Assembly: GCA_028872645.1 (NCBI GenBank) | Contig: JAPKDK010000158.1 | Span: 1-6,819 of the forward strand | DNA from: Verrucomicrobiota bacterium | GTDB taxonomy: Bacteria > Verrucomicrobiota > Verrucomicrobiia > Limisphaerales > UBA1100 | Reading direction: 5' to 3' | DNA: 6,819 nt | Shown here: piece by piece, positions 1-5,120 of the stretch | How positions within the stretch are numbered: the first letter of the stretch is position 1 | How the letters are laid out: each line of letters begins with the position of its first letter | Notes under the pieces: model-generated | Databases searched by the model: none | Seen by the model: the letters and a program-made list of their open reading frames with translations, nothing else | What the model was told of the DNA's origin: nothing | Position numbers and translations under genes: made by a program

Positions 1-432
1 GGGCAGAAGTACCGATTGCCGACGGATGCGGAGTGGAGCGTGGCGGTGGGGTTGGCCCGGGAGACAGGCAGCACGCCCGAGGCGAAGAATGGCGGCCTTA
101 GAGATGTTTACCCGTGGGGCAAAGAGTGGCCGCCGCCGAAGGGGGCTGGAAATTATGGTGGAAGCCTGAACGTGGACAACTATGAATACACTTCACCGGC
201 TGGCAGTTTTGCGGTCAATAAACTGGGCCTGCACGATATGGGCGGCAACGTGTGGGAATGGTGCGAGGACTGGTACAGGTCGGGCAACTCGTACCGTGTG
301 TTGCGCGGTGCGTCTTGGAACTACTACTATCCCGTCGACCTGTTGTCGTCCTTCCGCCTCAACTTCACGCCCGGTGGTCGCTACTACAGCATCGGATTTC
401 GGTGTGTGTTGGTGGGTGGTTCCGGTGGGTGA
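1..432 (+). CDS. SUMF1/FGE-domain protein, C-terminal part (5' end outside window)
   Basis: The frame is open from base 1, so the gene starts upstream; the TTG at 16 is internal to a YRLPTDAEW motif, the usual entry into the last part of the FGE-sulfatase (SUMF1) domain. Further matches are YPWG (window codons 38-41), LGLHDMGGNVWEWCEDWY (about 71-88), RVLRGASW (about 99-106) and IGFRCVLV (131-138). The fold is C-type-lectin-like. True formylglycine-generating enzymes carry a catalytic cysteine pair just after the RGGS motif (C336/C341 in human SUMF1). Here that stretch reads WNYYYPVDLLSSFR and has no cysteine, so sulfatase activation is unlikely; ligand binding is a better guess. The tail resembles a DGR variable region (separate entry). 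The protein ends in a Gly/Ser tail at TGA 430-432. Family assignment is firm; function is unknown because the N-terminus is not visible. Confidence 0.88.
   Translation, partial: GQKYRLPTDAEWSVAVGLARETGSTPEAKNGGLRDVYPWGKEWPPPKGAGNYGGSLNVDNYEYTSPAGSFAVNKLGLHDMGGNVWEWCEDWYRSGNSYRVLRGASWNYYYPVDLLSSFRLNFTPGGRYYSIGFRCVLVGGSGG
316..432 (+). other. Candidate DGR variable region (VR) with GC-rich 3' end
   Basis: The last codons of the SUMF1-fold protein have the layout of a retroelement-diversified C-type-lectin tail. Invariant-looking positions (W at 316, P at 331, LLS at 340-348, R at 355, TP at 367-372, R at 379, IGFRCVLV from 391) alternate with clusters of Tyr, Phe, Val, Asp, Ser, Leu and Gly. 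In the 24 codons from 319 to 390, 20 end in C or T and none ends in A. Every position that looks variable (TAC, TAT, GTC, GAC, TCC, TTC, CTC, GGT, AGC) can be reached from AAC or AAT by changing only the first two adenines. That is the signature of adenine-directed mutagenesis from an Asn-rich template. The run from about 391 to the stop would be the constant 3' anchor (IMH-like). No template repeat, avd or reverse transcriptase is in the window. The call is inference. Confidence 0.5.
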
Positions 433-526
433 GGCTGGCTTCTGTTCCCTTATCGTCTTGCCCCCCCAACAGCATTTACACCAGAGCCGGTGAGTGCCTC
501 AACGGAAATTCACAAGGATTATTTAC

Positions 527-576
527 GGCAAATCTGCGGCCAAAAGTGTGGCAGAATTGTGGCAGAAATATTTGCC
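527..576. repeat. 7-bp inverted repeat enclosing the tandem 11-mers
   Basis: GGCAAAT at 527-533 and ATTTGCC at 570-576 are exact reverse complements, separated by 36 bp that contain both 11-mers. A seven-base match over this span can arise by chance. The nested arrangement is what makes it notable. No T-tract follows, so it does not look like an intrinsic terminator. Confidence 0.35.
547..568. repeat. Tandem 11-bp direct repeat beside tRNA-Arg
   Basis: Two head-to-tail 11-mers, TGTGGCAGAAT (547-557) and TGTGGCAGAAA (558-568), differ only in the last base. The period is close to one helical turn, so a protein could contact both copies on one face. They are about 30 bp from the CCA end of the tRNA-Arg gene. 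They could be arm-type recombinase sites of an integrated element or a regulator site. No integrase gene is visible in the window. Confidence 0.6.
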
Positions 577-598
577 TATTCAGAATAACCCACGAAAA

Positions 599-675
599 TG
601 GTACGCGCGGAGGGACTTGAACCCCCAACCTTCAGTTCCGGAAACTACTGCTCTATCCAATTGAGCTACGCACGC
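599..675 (-). tRNA. tRNA-Arg(CCG)
   Basis: The minus strand folds by hand into a 77-nt cloverleaf with an encoded CCA end (599-601) and A73 as discriminator. The acceptor stem GCGTGCG/CGCGCGT has two G-U pairs. Next come TA at positions 8-9 and a D arm GCTC/GAGC with loop AATTGGATA. The anticodon loop TTCCGGA gives anticodon CCG (plus-strand 639-641, reading Arg CGG codons), followed by a 5-nt variable loop. The T arm is GGGGG/CCCTC with loop TTCAAGT. One oddity is that the anticodon stem GTAGT/ACTGA has a G27-A43 mismatch and a T-G wobble at the next pair. Arg-CCG tRNA 3' ends are recurrent integration sites for genomic islands, and the left side here looks accessory. Confidence 0.93.
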
Positions 676-699
676 GAAGGGTTTGACGCTACCGCACGC

Positions 700-712
700 G
701 CGGGCATCCCGC
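700..712 (-). other. Short GC hairpin between small ORF and tRNA-Arg
   Basis: GCGGG(700-704)-CAT-CCCGC(708-712) forms a 5-bp stem with a 3-nt loop. It sits 8 bp past the end of the 73-residue gene and 24 bp before the tRNA. There is no T-tract, so it is at best a weak or factor-dependent terminator, or a processing structure if gene and tRNA are cotranscribed. On the minus strand, TTGCGG and TAGCGT spaced by 17 bp overlap it and could be a weak tRNA promoter. Confidence 0.25.
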
Positions 713-719
713 AAGCTCT

Positions 720-941
720 CTAATAGCCGGCCTCTTCAGTGCCTTCTACCTCCTCATCCTCGTATTGCGGGGTGAAGACGGCGATGCCTCGAAAGTAAGC
801 GCTGGAGCCCGCGCCTTCCTGACAGATGGAGACGCTGACCGGCTCCATCTCATTTTGGCCCGCGTATCGGTTGATGGCGGCAGACACGGACTCAACTGAG
901 TCCCCTGTAAATCCAGCAGCTTCATTTCGCTTATTTGGCAT
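720..941 (-). CDS. Small hypothetical protein, 73 residues
   Basis: I do not recognise this protein. The frame stays open antisense into the oxidoreductase start. The ATG at 939-941 is preferred because a GGTGAG sequence lies 9 nt upstream and a plausible promoter lies in the divergent gap. The protein begins MPNKRNEAAG, then has a segment that looks like a folded helix-strand unit (VESVSAAINRY, then EPVSVSICQEG and AYFRGIAVFTP). It ends in a very acidic tail (YEDEEVEGTEEAGY). There is no signal peptide, membrane segment or metal motif, and only one cysteine. The alternating hydrophobic strand pattern argues for a real small cytosolic protein rather than chance. It reads toward the tRNA-Arg 44 bp downstream and is divergent from the oxidoreductase. 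Confidence 0.5.
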   Translation of the reverse strand: MPNKRNEAAGFTGDSVESVSAAINRYAGQNEMEPVSVSICQEGAGSSAYFRGIAVFTPQYEDEEVEGTEEAGY

Positions 942-983
942 GCGGGAATGCTCACCGGAAAGCCAAAGCAAACTCAACTGAAA

Positions 984-1011
984 ATTATGAACATGGCTTT
1001 TGGGGATTGAA
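984..1011 (-). promoter_or_regulatory. Candidate promoter of the small ORF
   Basis: On the minus strand a -10-like CATAAT (plus 984-989, five of six to consensus) follows a -35-like TTCAAT (plus 1006-1011) with a 16-bp spacer, about 42 bp before the chosen ATG. The -35 element overlaps the near-palindrome at 1006-1023. Found by eye, so only moderate support. Confidence 0.35.
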
Positions 1012-1023
1012 TCGCGGTTCAAT
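1006..1023. promoter_or_regulatory. 18-bp near-palindrome, possible operator
   Basis: ATTGAATCGCGGTTCAAT has eight of nine symmetric pairs; only T1012/G1017 breaks the dyad. The centre is a GC step, as in the ideal lac operator. It lies in the 122-bp gap between the divergent small ORF and oxidoreductase, 41 bp before the oxidoreductase ATG, and overlaps possible -35 elements on both strands. Its size and symmetry suit a LacI- or GntR-type dimer. Whether the LacI-family protein encoded at 5120 binds it is inference. Confidence 0.4.
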
Positions 1024-1063
1024 TTGGTTTGCAAAATCAAAACCCCACGCCAAACTGGCGGCC

Positions 1064-2395
1064 ATGAAAACCACCCCGCTTTCACGCCGTCAATTTCTCA
1101 ATGCAACAGCCACAGCCGCGCTGGCCTTTCCGTTTGTGGCAACACGTTCGTGGGCCAAATCGCCGAACAGTGCTGTGCGCCACGTCAGCTTTGGCGCGAA
1201 TGGAATGGCGTTTGCCGACCTCAACGCGATTTCCAAAGCGAGCAATGTGGAAATGATTGCCGCAGCGGAGATTGACCCCGCGCGCGCCACGCGATTCGCC
1301 AAGGCATTTCCCAAGGCCAAAATCTATTCGGACTGGCGCGAGTTGCTGGACAAAGAGGCCAAGAATTTTGACACCGCCAATGTGTCCACGCCCGATCATA
1401 TGCACGCGCCGATTGGGATGAGCGCAATGCAACTGGGCAAACACGTCTATGGACAGAAACCGCTGACGCACGATGTTTACGAAAGCCGCCGGCTGGCCGA
1501 GTACGCCGCCGAGAACAAGCTCGTCACGCAAATGGGAATTCAAATCCACTCCCATCAGGCGTATCGCGAGGCAGTAGAGATGGTGCACCAAGGCGCGATC
1601 GGTAAAGTCACCGAGGTGCACACGTGGAGCAGCAAAAAATGGGGCGACACCAATCCGCGCCCCAACCGCAAGGACGCCGTGCCCGCAGGGTTCAACTGGG
1701 ATGCGTGGTGCGGCGTGGCGCCGAAGCCCGATTTCATCAAGGGCTACTATCATCCCGGCCAATGGCGGAAGCGGCTGGATTACGGCACCGGCACCTTTGG
1801 CGATATGGGCTGCCACATTTACGATCCAATGTACGGTGCCGTTGGCCTCACCGCCCCGCTCAGCGTGCGCAGCGAAGGCGCGGCGCCCGTGCCCGGCTCA
1901 CACAGTTGGAACGTCAACGCCAAGATTCATTATGTTTATCCCGGCACAAAATATACCGCCGGCAAAACCGTGAACGTGACGTGGTACGACGGCAATCAAC
2001 GCCCGTCCGCCGAGGTGCAAAAACGCATCGGCCACAAACTTCCCGGCCAAGGCTCTGTGCTCTTCGGCACGAAAGGCCACATGATCATCCCGCACATCGG
2101 CAAAGCCATTTTGTTGCCCAAGGAAAAATACGCAGACTTCAAGCGCCCCGCGATTGAGGGCGTGAACCACTGGGCATCGTTCGTCAACGCCGCGCGCGGT
2201 GAAGGCAAAACCTCGGCTCACTTCGGCTACGCCGGTCCGTTGACCGAAGCCATCCTACTCGGCGGCATCGCCACGCGTTTCCCCAAGCAAACCCTCAAGT
2301 GGGACGCAAAAAAACTGACCTTCACCAACCACGAAAAAGCCACCACCTTTGTGCGTAAAGAATACCGCAAAGGATGGGAAGTGAAGGGACTTTAA
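1064..2395 (+). CDS. Tat-exported Gfo/Idh/MocA family oxidoreductase
   Basis: This 443-residue protein is a probable NAD(P)-dependent dehydrogenase of sugars or sugar derivatives. The ATG at 1064 is chosen because it opens a twin-arginine signal: SRRQFL at residues 7-12, an Ala-rich hydrophobic core, and a likely cut near residue 31. The upstream in-frame extension lacks protein character. The nucleotide fold runs from about residue 39, with a GANGMA turn (44-49) in place of the usual GxGxxG. ANVSTPDHMHAP (105-116) and GQKPLTH (130-136) match the cofactor and EKP regions, but the Glu of EKP is Gln131. DYGTGTFGDMGCHIYDP (239-255) supplies the conserved Asp/His catalytic segment. Length is normal for exported family members. 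Substrate cannot be told. It stands alone, and its stop shares four bases with the convergent methyltransferase gene. Confidence 0.93.
   Translation: MKTTPLSRRQFLNATATAALAFPFVATRSWAKSPNSAVRHVSFGANGMAFADLNAISKASNVEMIAAAEIDPARATRFAKAFPKAKIYSDWRELLDKEAKNFDTANVSTPDHMHAPIGMSAMQLGKHVYGQKPLTHDVYESRRLAEYAAENKLVTQMGIQIHSHQAYREAVEMVHQGAIGKVTEVHTWSSKKWGDTNPRPNRKDAVPAGFNWDAWCGVAPKPDFIKGYYHPGQWRKRLDYGTGTFGDMGCHIYDPMYGAVGLTAPLSVRSEGAAPVPGSHSWNVNAKIHYVYPGTKYTAGKTVNVTWYDGNQRPSAEVQKRIGHKLPGQGSVLFGTKGHMIIPHIGKAILLPKEKYADFKRPAIEGVNHWASFVNAARGEGKTSAHFGYAGPLTEAILLGGIATRFPKQTLKWDAKKLTFTNHEKATTFVRKEYRKGWEVKGL
2392..2395. other. TTAA serving as both convergent stop codons
   Basis: The palindrome TTAA contains the TAA of the oxidoreductase (2393-2395, +) and the TAA of the methyltransferase (2392-2394, -). 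The genes therefore overlap by four bases with no intergenic space. Any terminator must lie inside the opposing coding sequence. Confidence 0.95.
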
Positions 2396-3438
2396 CCCCG
2401 CCAACATTCCAGCACCTTGAAAGCTCGGCCGAGATGTTCAGGATGCACGAGCGTTTGGAATTGTCGCGTGCGTTCGGCGGTCCACTCGGGAAAGCAATCC
2501 GGATTGCGTAGCGTTTGCTCGAAGATGCGGACGAGCCATTGCGCTTGAGTTGAAACAGCTCGGCCCTGAACATCAGCTGCCTTGGCGGCAAAATCCAGTT
2601 CCGCAAGATTCACCGAAGCGGTGAGGTCTTGTTCACCCACGTTGGCCAGCAAATCTTCGCTCAATTTGTGTTGATGAAAGGCCCGCAAAGTTCCGTGCGG
2701 ACGCGGCGGAACAAAAAATTCCTCCGCTTCCAAAAAATAATCTATCGCCACTGCACGGCCATCCCGTAAGGAACTGCACGCATCGTTCCAAAAAGGCGCG
2801 ATGGTGGGGACGTGTATCATGCCGGTGCCCTCGGGCAATTCGCCTCCAACATTCCAGCTGTCCTTCACAGCTTCCATCCGACGCCATTCGAATTGGCCGT
2901 CACTCTCACCGACTCCGCATTCAAACCAGTTTTGTGCTTCGGCGTCCCACTCAAGTTTCCGTGCAGGGAAAGCATCGAGTAACTCGTTGCAGTAAAACAC
3001 GCCTCGAAACGATTCAGGAAATCTCTCCGTCCACGAAAATTTCGCTTCGTGGGAATCAAGCGTTTCCACTTGCCATTCGCGATGCAGTCCGGAGGGTTCC
3101 ATCAAAACCAGCATGGTGCGCTCGTAAATTTCCGGACGCCATTCGCGAAGATAGTTCAACACATCACGGGCCAATTGCCCCTCATGCGCGCCGGCCTCGA
3201 TGAGTTGCACCTCACCCGCAATGGGTTCCAACCATTCGGCAAATTGAAAGCCAAGCAGTTCACCGAACACGCTCCCCACACTCACGCTGGTGTAAAAATC
3301 ACCGCCACGCCCCACGTCGCGGTGGGTTTCGTAATACCCCAAACCCGGCTCGTAGAGGGCCATCTCCATAAAACGACTGAATGGAATGCCGCCTTTCTCG
3401 GCGATTTCAGCGTGGATTCGTTGCTCCAGTTCGTTCAT
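2392..3438 (-). CDS. SAM-dependent methyltransferase, MidA/NDUFAF7 family (COG1565)
   Basis: This 348-residue cytosolic protein belongs to the family of mitochondrial NDUFAF7/MidA, which dimethylates an arginine of the complex I subunit NDUFS2; bacterial targets are unknown. The ATG at 3436-3438 places the family N-terminus (IAEKGGIPFSRFMEMALYEP) at residues 12-31; a longer frame upstream reads through the divergent tlyA start and is rejected. Landmarks are GRGGDFYTSVSVGSVFGELLG (about 43-63), the SAM loop EAGAHEGQLARDVL (81-94, less glycine-rich than usual), CNELLDAFP (150-158), AIDYF (231-235), HGTLRAFHQHK (248-258) and GEQDLTASVNL (268-278). No Shine-Dalgarno is evident. It is divergent from tlyA and convergent with the oxidoreductase. 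Confidence 0.9.
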   Translation of the reverse strand: MNELEQRIHAEIAEKGGIPFSRFMEMALYEPGLGYYETHRDVGRGGDFYTSVSVGSVFGELLGFQFAEWLEPIAGEVQLIEAGAHEGQLARDVLNYLREWRPEIYERTMLVLMEPSGLHREWQVETLDSHEAKFSWTERFPESFRGVFYCNELLDAFPARKLEWDAEAQNWFECGVGESDGQFEWRRMEAVKDSWNVGGELPEGTGMIHVPTIAPFWNDACSSLRDGRAVAIDYFLEAEEFFVPPRPHGTLRAFHQHKLSEDLLANVGEQDLTASVNLAELDFAAKAADVQGRAVSTQAQWLVRIFEQTLRNPDCFPEWTAERTRQFQTLVHPEHLGRAFKVLECWRG

Positions 3439-3441
3439 GGC

Positions 3442-3479
3442 TTGCGGTGGGCGGCGCGTTGTTTTACAAACGCCGCCAC
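3442..3479. promoter_or_regulatory. Dyad and candidate promoter in the methyltransferase/tlyA divergent gap
   Basis: The 52-bp gap between the divergent starts contains GGCGGCG (3450-3456) and CGCCGCC (3471-3477), an exact 7-bp inverted repeat. It extends to GTGG-G-CGGCG/CGCCGCCAC with a one-base bulge, around a 14-bp AT-rich loop. For tlyA, TTGCGG (3442-3447) and TACAAA (3465-3470) are spaced by 17 bp and give a weak sigma-70-like promoter. The dyad covers it, so it could be an operator or an RNA hairpin in the leader. Confidence 0.4.
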
Positions 3480-3490
3480 ATCCTGACCCT

Positions 3491-4252
3491 ATGTCCCCTG
3501 CAGCATCAACCCGTAAACGTCTCGACCAAGCCTTGTTTGACAATGGCCAAACCGAAAGCCGCGAAAAAGCCAAGCGCCTTATTATGGCCGGCAAGGTTCG
3601 CATCAACGATCAAGTGGCGCGAAAGCCCAGCGATTCCGTGCTACCGGAAGACCGTCTGGAAATCGAAGAGCCTGAGAAATATGTGAGCCGCGGCGGCTTC
3701 AAATTGGAAAAGGCGTTGGAAGAATTTCCAATTGAAGTGACCGGCGCCATCGCGGTGGATCTCGGCGCGTCCACGGGCGGCTTTACCGATTGCCTTTTGC
3801 AAGCGGGCGCAAAGCGCGTGTACGCGGTGGACGTGGGCAAGGGCCAGCTCGCGTGGCATTTGAGGCGCGATCATCGGGTGATCGTAATGGAAAAAACCAA
3901 CGCCCGCCATCTCGAGCGCAGTGCGTTGCCAAAGAATTTCGAGCGCGCGGATGTGGTCACCATTGATTGCTCATTTATTTCACTACGCAAAATCATCCCC
4001 GCCGCCGTTGCTTTATTGCGTGGAGGAGGTACACTGATTGCGCTGATTAAGCCCCAGTTCGAAGCCGCCAAAATCGAGGCGGACAAAGGCGCGGGCGTCA
4101 TCAAAGACCCCGCCATCCACGCGCGCGTGGTGAATGAGCTGCGGGCGTTTGTGGAAGAGCACGGCGGATTGGTTTGGCGCGGCGACACGGAATCGCCCCT
4201 CACCGGGCCCAAAGGCAACAAAGAATTTCTAGCTTGGATTGAAAAAAAATAG
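3491..4252 (+). CDS. tlyA: TlyA family rRNA (cytidine-2'-O)-methyltransferase
   Basis: This 253-residue cytosolic enzyme is predicted to use SAM to methylate ribose 2'-OH groups of cytidines in 16S and/or 23S rRNA; older annotations call it hemolysin A. An N-terminal S4 RNA-binding domain spans residues 8 to about 60 (RLDQALFDNGQ, REKAKRLIMAGKVRIN). SRGGFKLEKAL (66-76) links to an FtsJ-type methyltransferase domain with the SAM loop VDLGASTGGFTDCLL (89-103), AVDVGKGQLAW (112-122), IDCSFISL (158-165), IKPQFE (186-191) and SPLTGPKGNKEF (235-246). The expected KDKE tetrad maps to K71, D159, K187 and E245 by motif position. The ATG at 3491 puts the S4 domain at the usual distance; an upstream ATG at 3386 is antisense to the methyltransferase gene. 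It heads a tight operon with nadK, a pairing widespread in bacteria. Confidence 0.95.
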   Translation: MSPAASTRKRLDQALFDNGQTESREKAKRLIMAGKVRINDQVARKPSDSVLPEDRLEIEEPEKYVSRGGFKLEKALEEFPIEVTGAIAVDLGASTGGFTDCLLQAGAKRVYAVDVGKGQLAWHLRRDHRVIVMEKTNARHLERSALPKNFERADVVTIDCSFISLRKIIPAAVALLRGGGTLIALIKPQFEAAKIEADKGAGVIKDPAIHARVVNELRAFVEEHGGLVWRGDTESPLTGPKGNKEFLAWIEKK

Positions 4253-5120
4253 CCCCATCAAGACTGTTGGCCTCATCGCCAACCCGAAGCACGCCACCGA
4301 AACAGGCCTCGTGCGCGAAGCCGCCAACCTCATCACGGGCGCGGGCCGCAAGCTGATGGTGGATCAATCCACCGTGAACGCCACCGGCGTGGATGGCATC
4401 ACCCTGCCCAACGCCGCCGAACTTGCGCGTTTGTGCGACTTAATGCTGGTTATCGGTGGCGACGGAACCGTCCTGCAAGTCGCACGCAAAACCGCCGGCA
4501 GCAATACCCCCATCCTCGGCGTCAACTCCGGGCGACTTGGGTTTTTCACATCCGCCTCCCAGGAGTCGCTGGAGGAAGGTCTCAAAAATTTGTGGCGCGG
4601 AAAATACATTGTAGATCCTCTGCCGCTCATCGAGGCCACGGGGAAACACGCCGGCAAAAAATACAAGGCGCTGGCATTAAACGACATTCTCATCAGCCGC
4701 GGTGCCAACCCGCGCCTCGTGGAATTGGAAGTGGCAATGGACGGCGAGGCGCTCACGCAATACCGCTGCGACGGCCTCATCGTCGCCACTCCCGCGGGTT
4801 CCACGGCGTACTCACTGGCCGCCGGTGGCGCGGTGGTCACCCCGCGCGCGGAGGTGCTCACGCTCAATCCCATTTGTCCGCAGGCGCTTTCGAACCGGCC
4901 GCTCATCGTGAGCTTCACGTCCACGATTGAAGTCACCATTTTGAAACATCGCGCCGAGACTTATCTTTCCGCCGATGGCCAAATGCAAACAGAACTGTCC
5001 ACGGGCGATTGCATCCGAATCCGGCGCAGTCGGCAGAAGGCGCGGTTGGTGCGGCTCGAAGGCCATTCGTTTTTCGAGACGCTGCGCCATAAACTCAACT
5101 GGACCGGCTCCTACGCCTGA
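4239..5120 (+). CDS. nadK: NAD kinase
   Basis: This 293-residue enzyme phosphorylates NAD to NADP, the only known route to NADP, in the cytosol. Family motifs are all present: VGLIANP (10-16), GGDGT (73-77, phosphate donor and catalytic Asp75), NSGRLGFFT (96-104), ALNDILISRG (145-154), YRCDGLIVATPAGSTAYSLAAGG (174-196), and RPLIV and SADGQ further on. Length is typical. The start is forced: an in-frame stop at 4230-4232 leaves only the TTG at 4239, because the next in-frame ATG would delete the first motif. The gene therefore overlaps the end of tlyA by 14 bp and is probably translated by coupling, with no good Shine-Dalgarno. Its TGA shares one base with the ATG of the following LacI-type regulator. 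Confidence 0.96.
   Translation: MKKNSPIKTVGLIANPKHATETGLVREAANLITGAGRKLMVDQSTVNATGVDGITLPNAAELARLCDLMLVIGGDGTVLQVARKTAGSNTPILGVNSGRLGFFTSASQESLEEGLKNLWRGKYIVDPLPLIEATGKHAGKKYKALALNDILISRGANPRLVELEVAMDGEALTQYRCDGLIVATPAGSTAYSLAAGGAVVTPRAEVLTLNPICPQALSNRPLIVSFTSTIEVTILKHRAETYLSADGQMQTELSTGDCIRIRRSRQKARLVRLEGHSFFETLRHKLNWTGSYA

Larger units (their letters stand above)
433..598. other. Gene-free spacer between SUMF1-fold gene and tRNA-Arg
   Basis: I find no credible coding sequence in this stretch. It holds a run of seven C at 461-467 that can pair imperfectly with the G-rich end of the upstream gene (407-416 with 462-471, nine of ten pairs, long loop). It also holds the repeat structure at 527-576. 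No clear terminator was seen for either flanking gene. Confidence 0.5.

Noticed and set aside
407..471. Long-range hairpin pairing the G-rich gene end with the seven-C run
   Set aside because: The stem is imperfect, the loop is about 45 nt and no T-tract follows; it is likely a by-product of G-rich and C-rich composition, not a terminator or the short GC hairpin typical of DGRs.
433..598. Possible DGR template repeat or second variable-region copy next to the SUMF1-fold gene
   Set aside because: No Asn-codon-rich copy of the tail (AAC runs followed by ATCGGATTTCGG) occurs here or elsewhere in the window, so no template or retroelement gene can be claimed.
935..1063. N-terminal extension of the oxidoreductase by 43 codons
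   Set aside because: It would bury the Tat signal inside the protein, cross the divergent promoter region and start inside the small ORF; ATG 1064 fits far better.
1082..1816. 244-codon open frame on the minus strand
   Set aside because: It is antisense to the well-supported Gfo/Idh/MocA gene, and its product shows no recognisable motif; high-GC shadow frame.
3386..3490. Upstream ATG for tlyA at 3386
   Set aside because: It would be antisense to the start of the MidA-type gene and add 35 residues without S4-domain similarity; ATG 3491 gives the normal family N-terminus.
3439..3606. N-terminal extension of the MidA-type methyltransferase
   Set aside because: The extra residues are basic low-complexity translation of the divergent tlyA start; the conserved family N-terminus begins just after ATG 3438.
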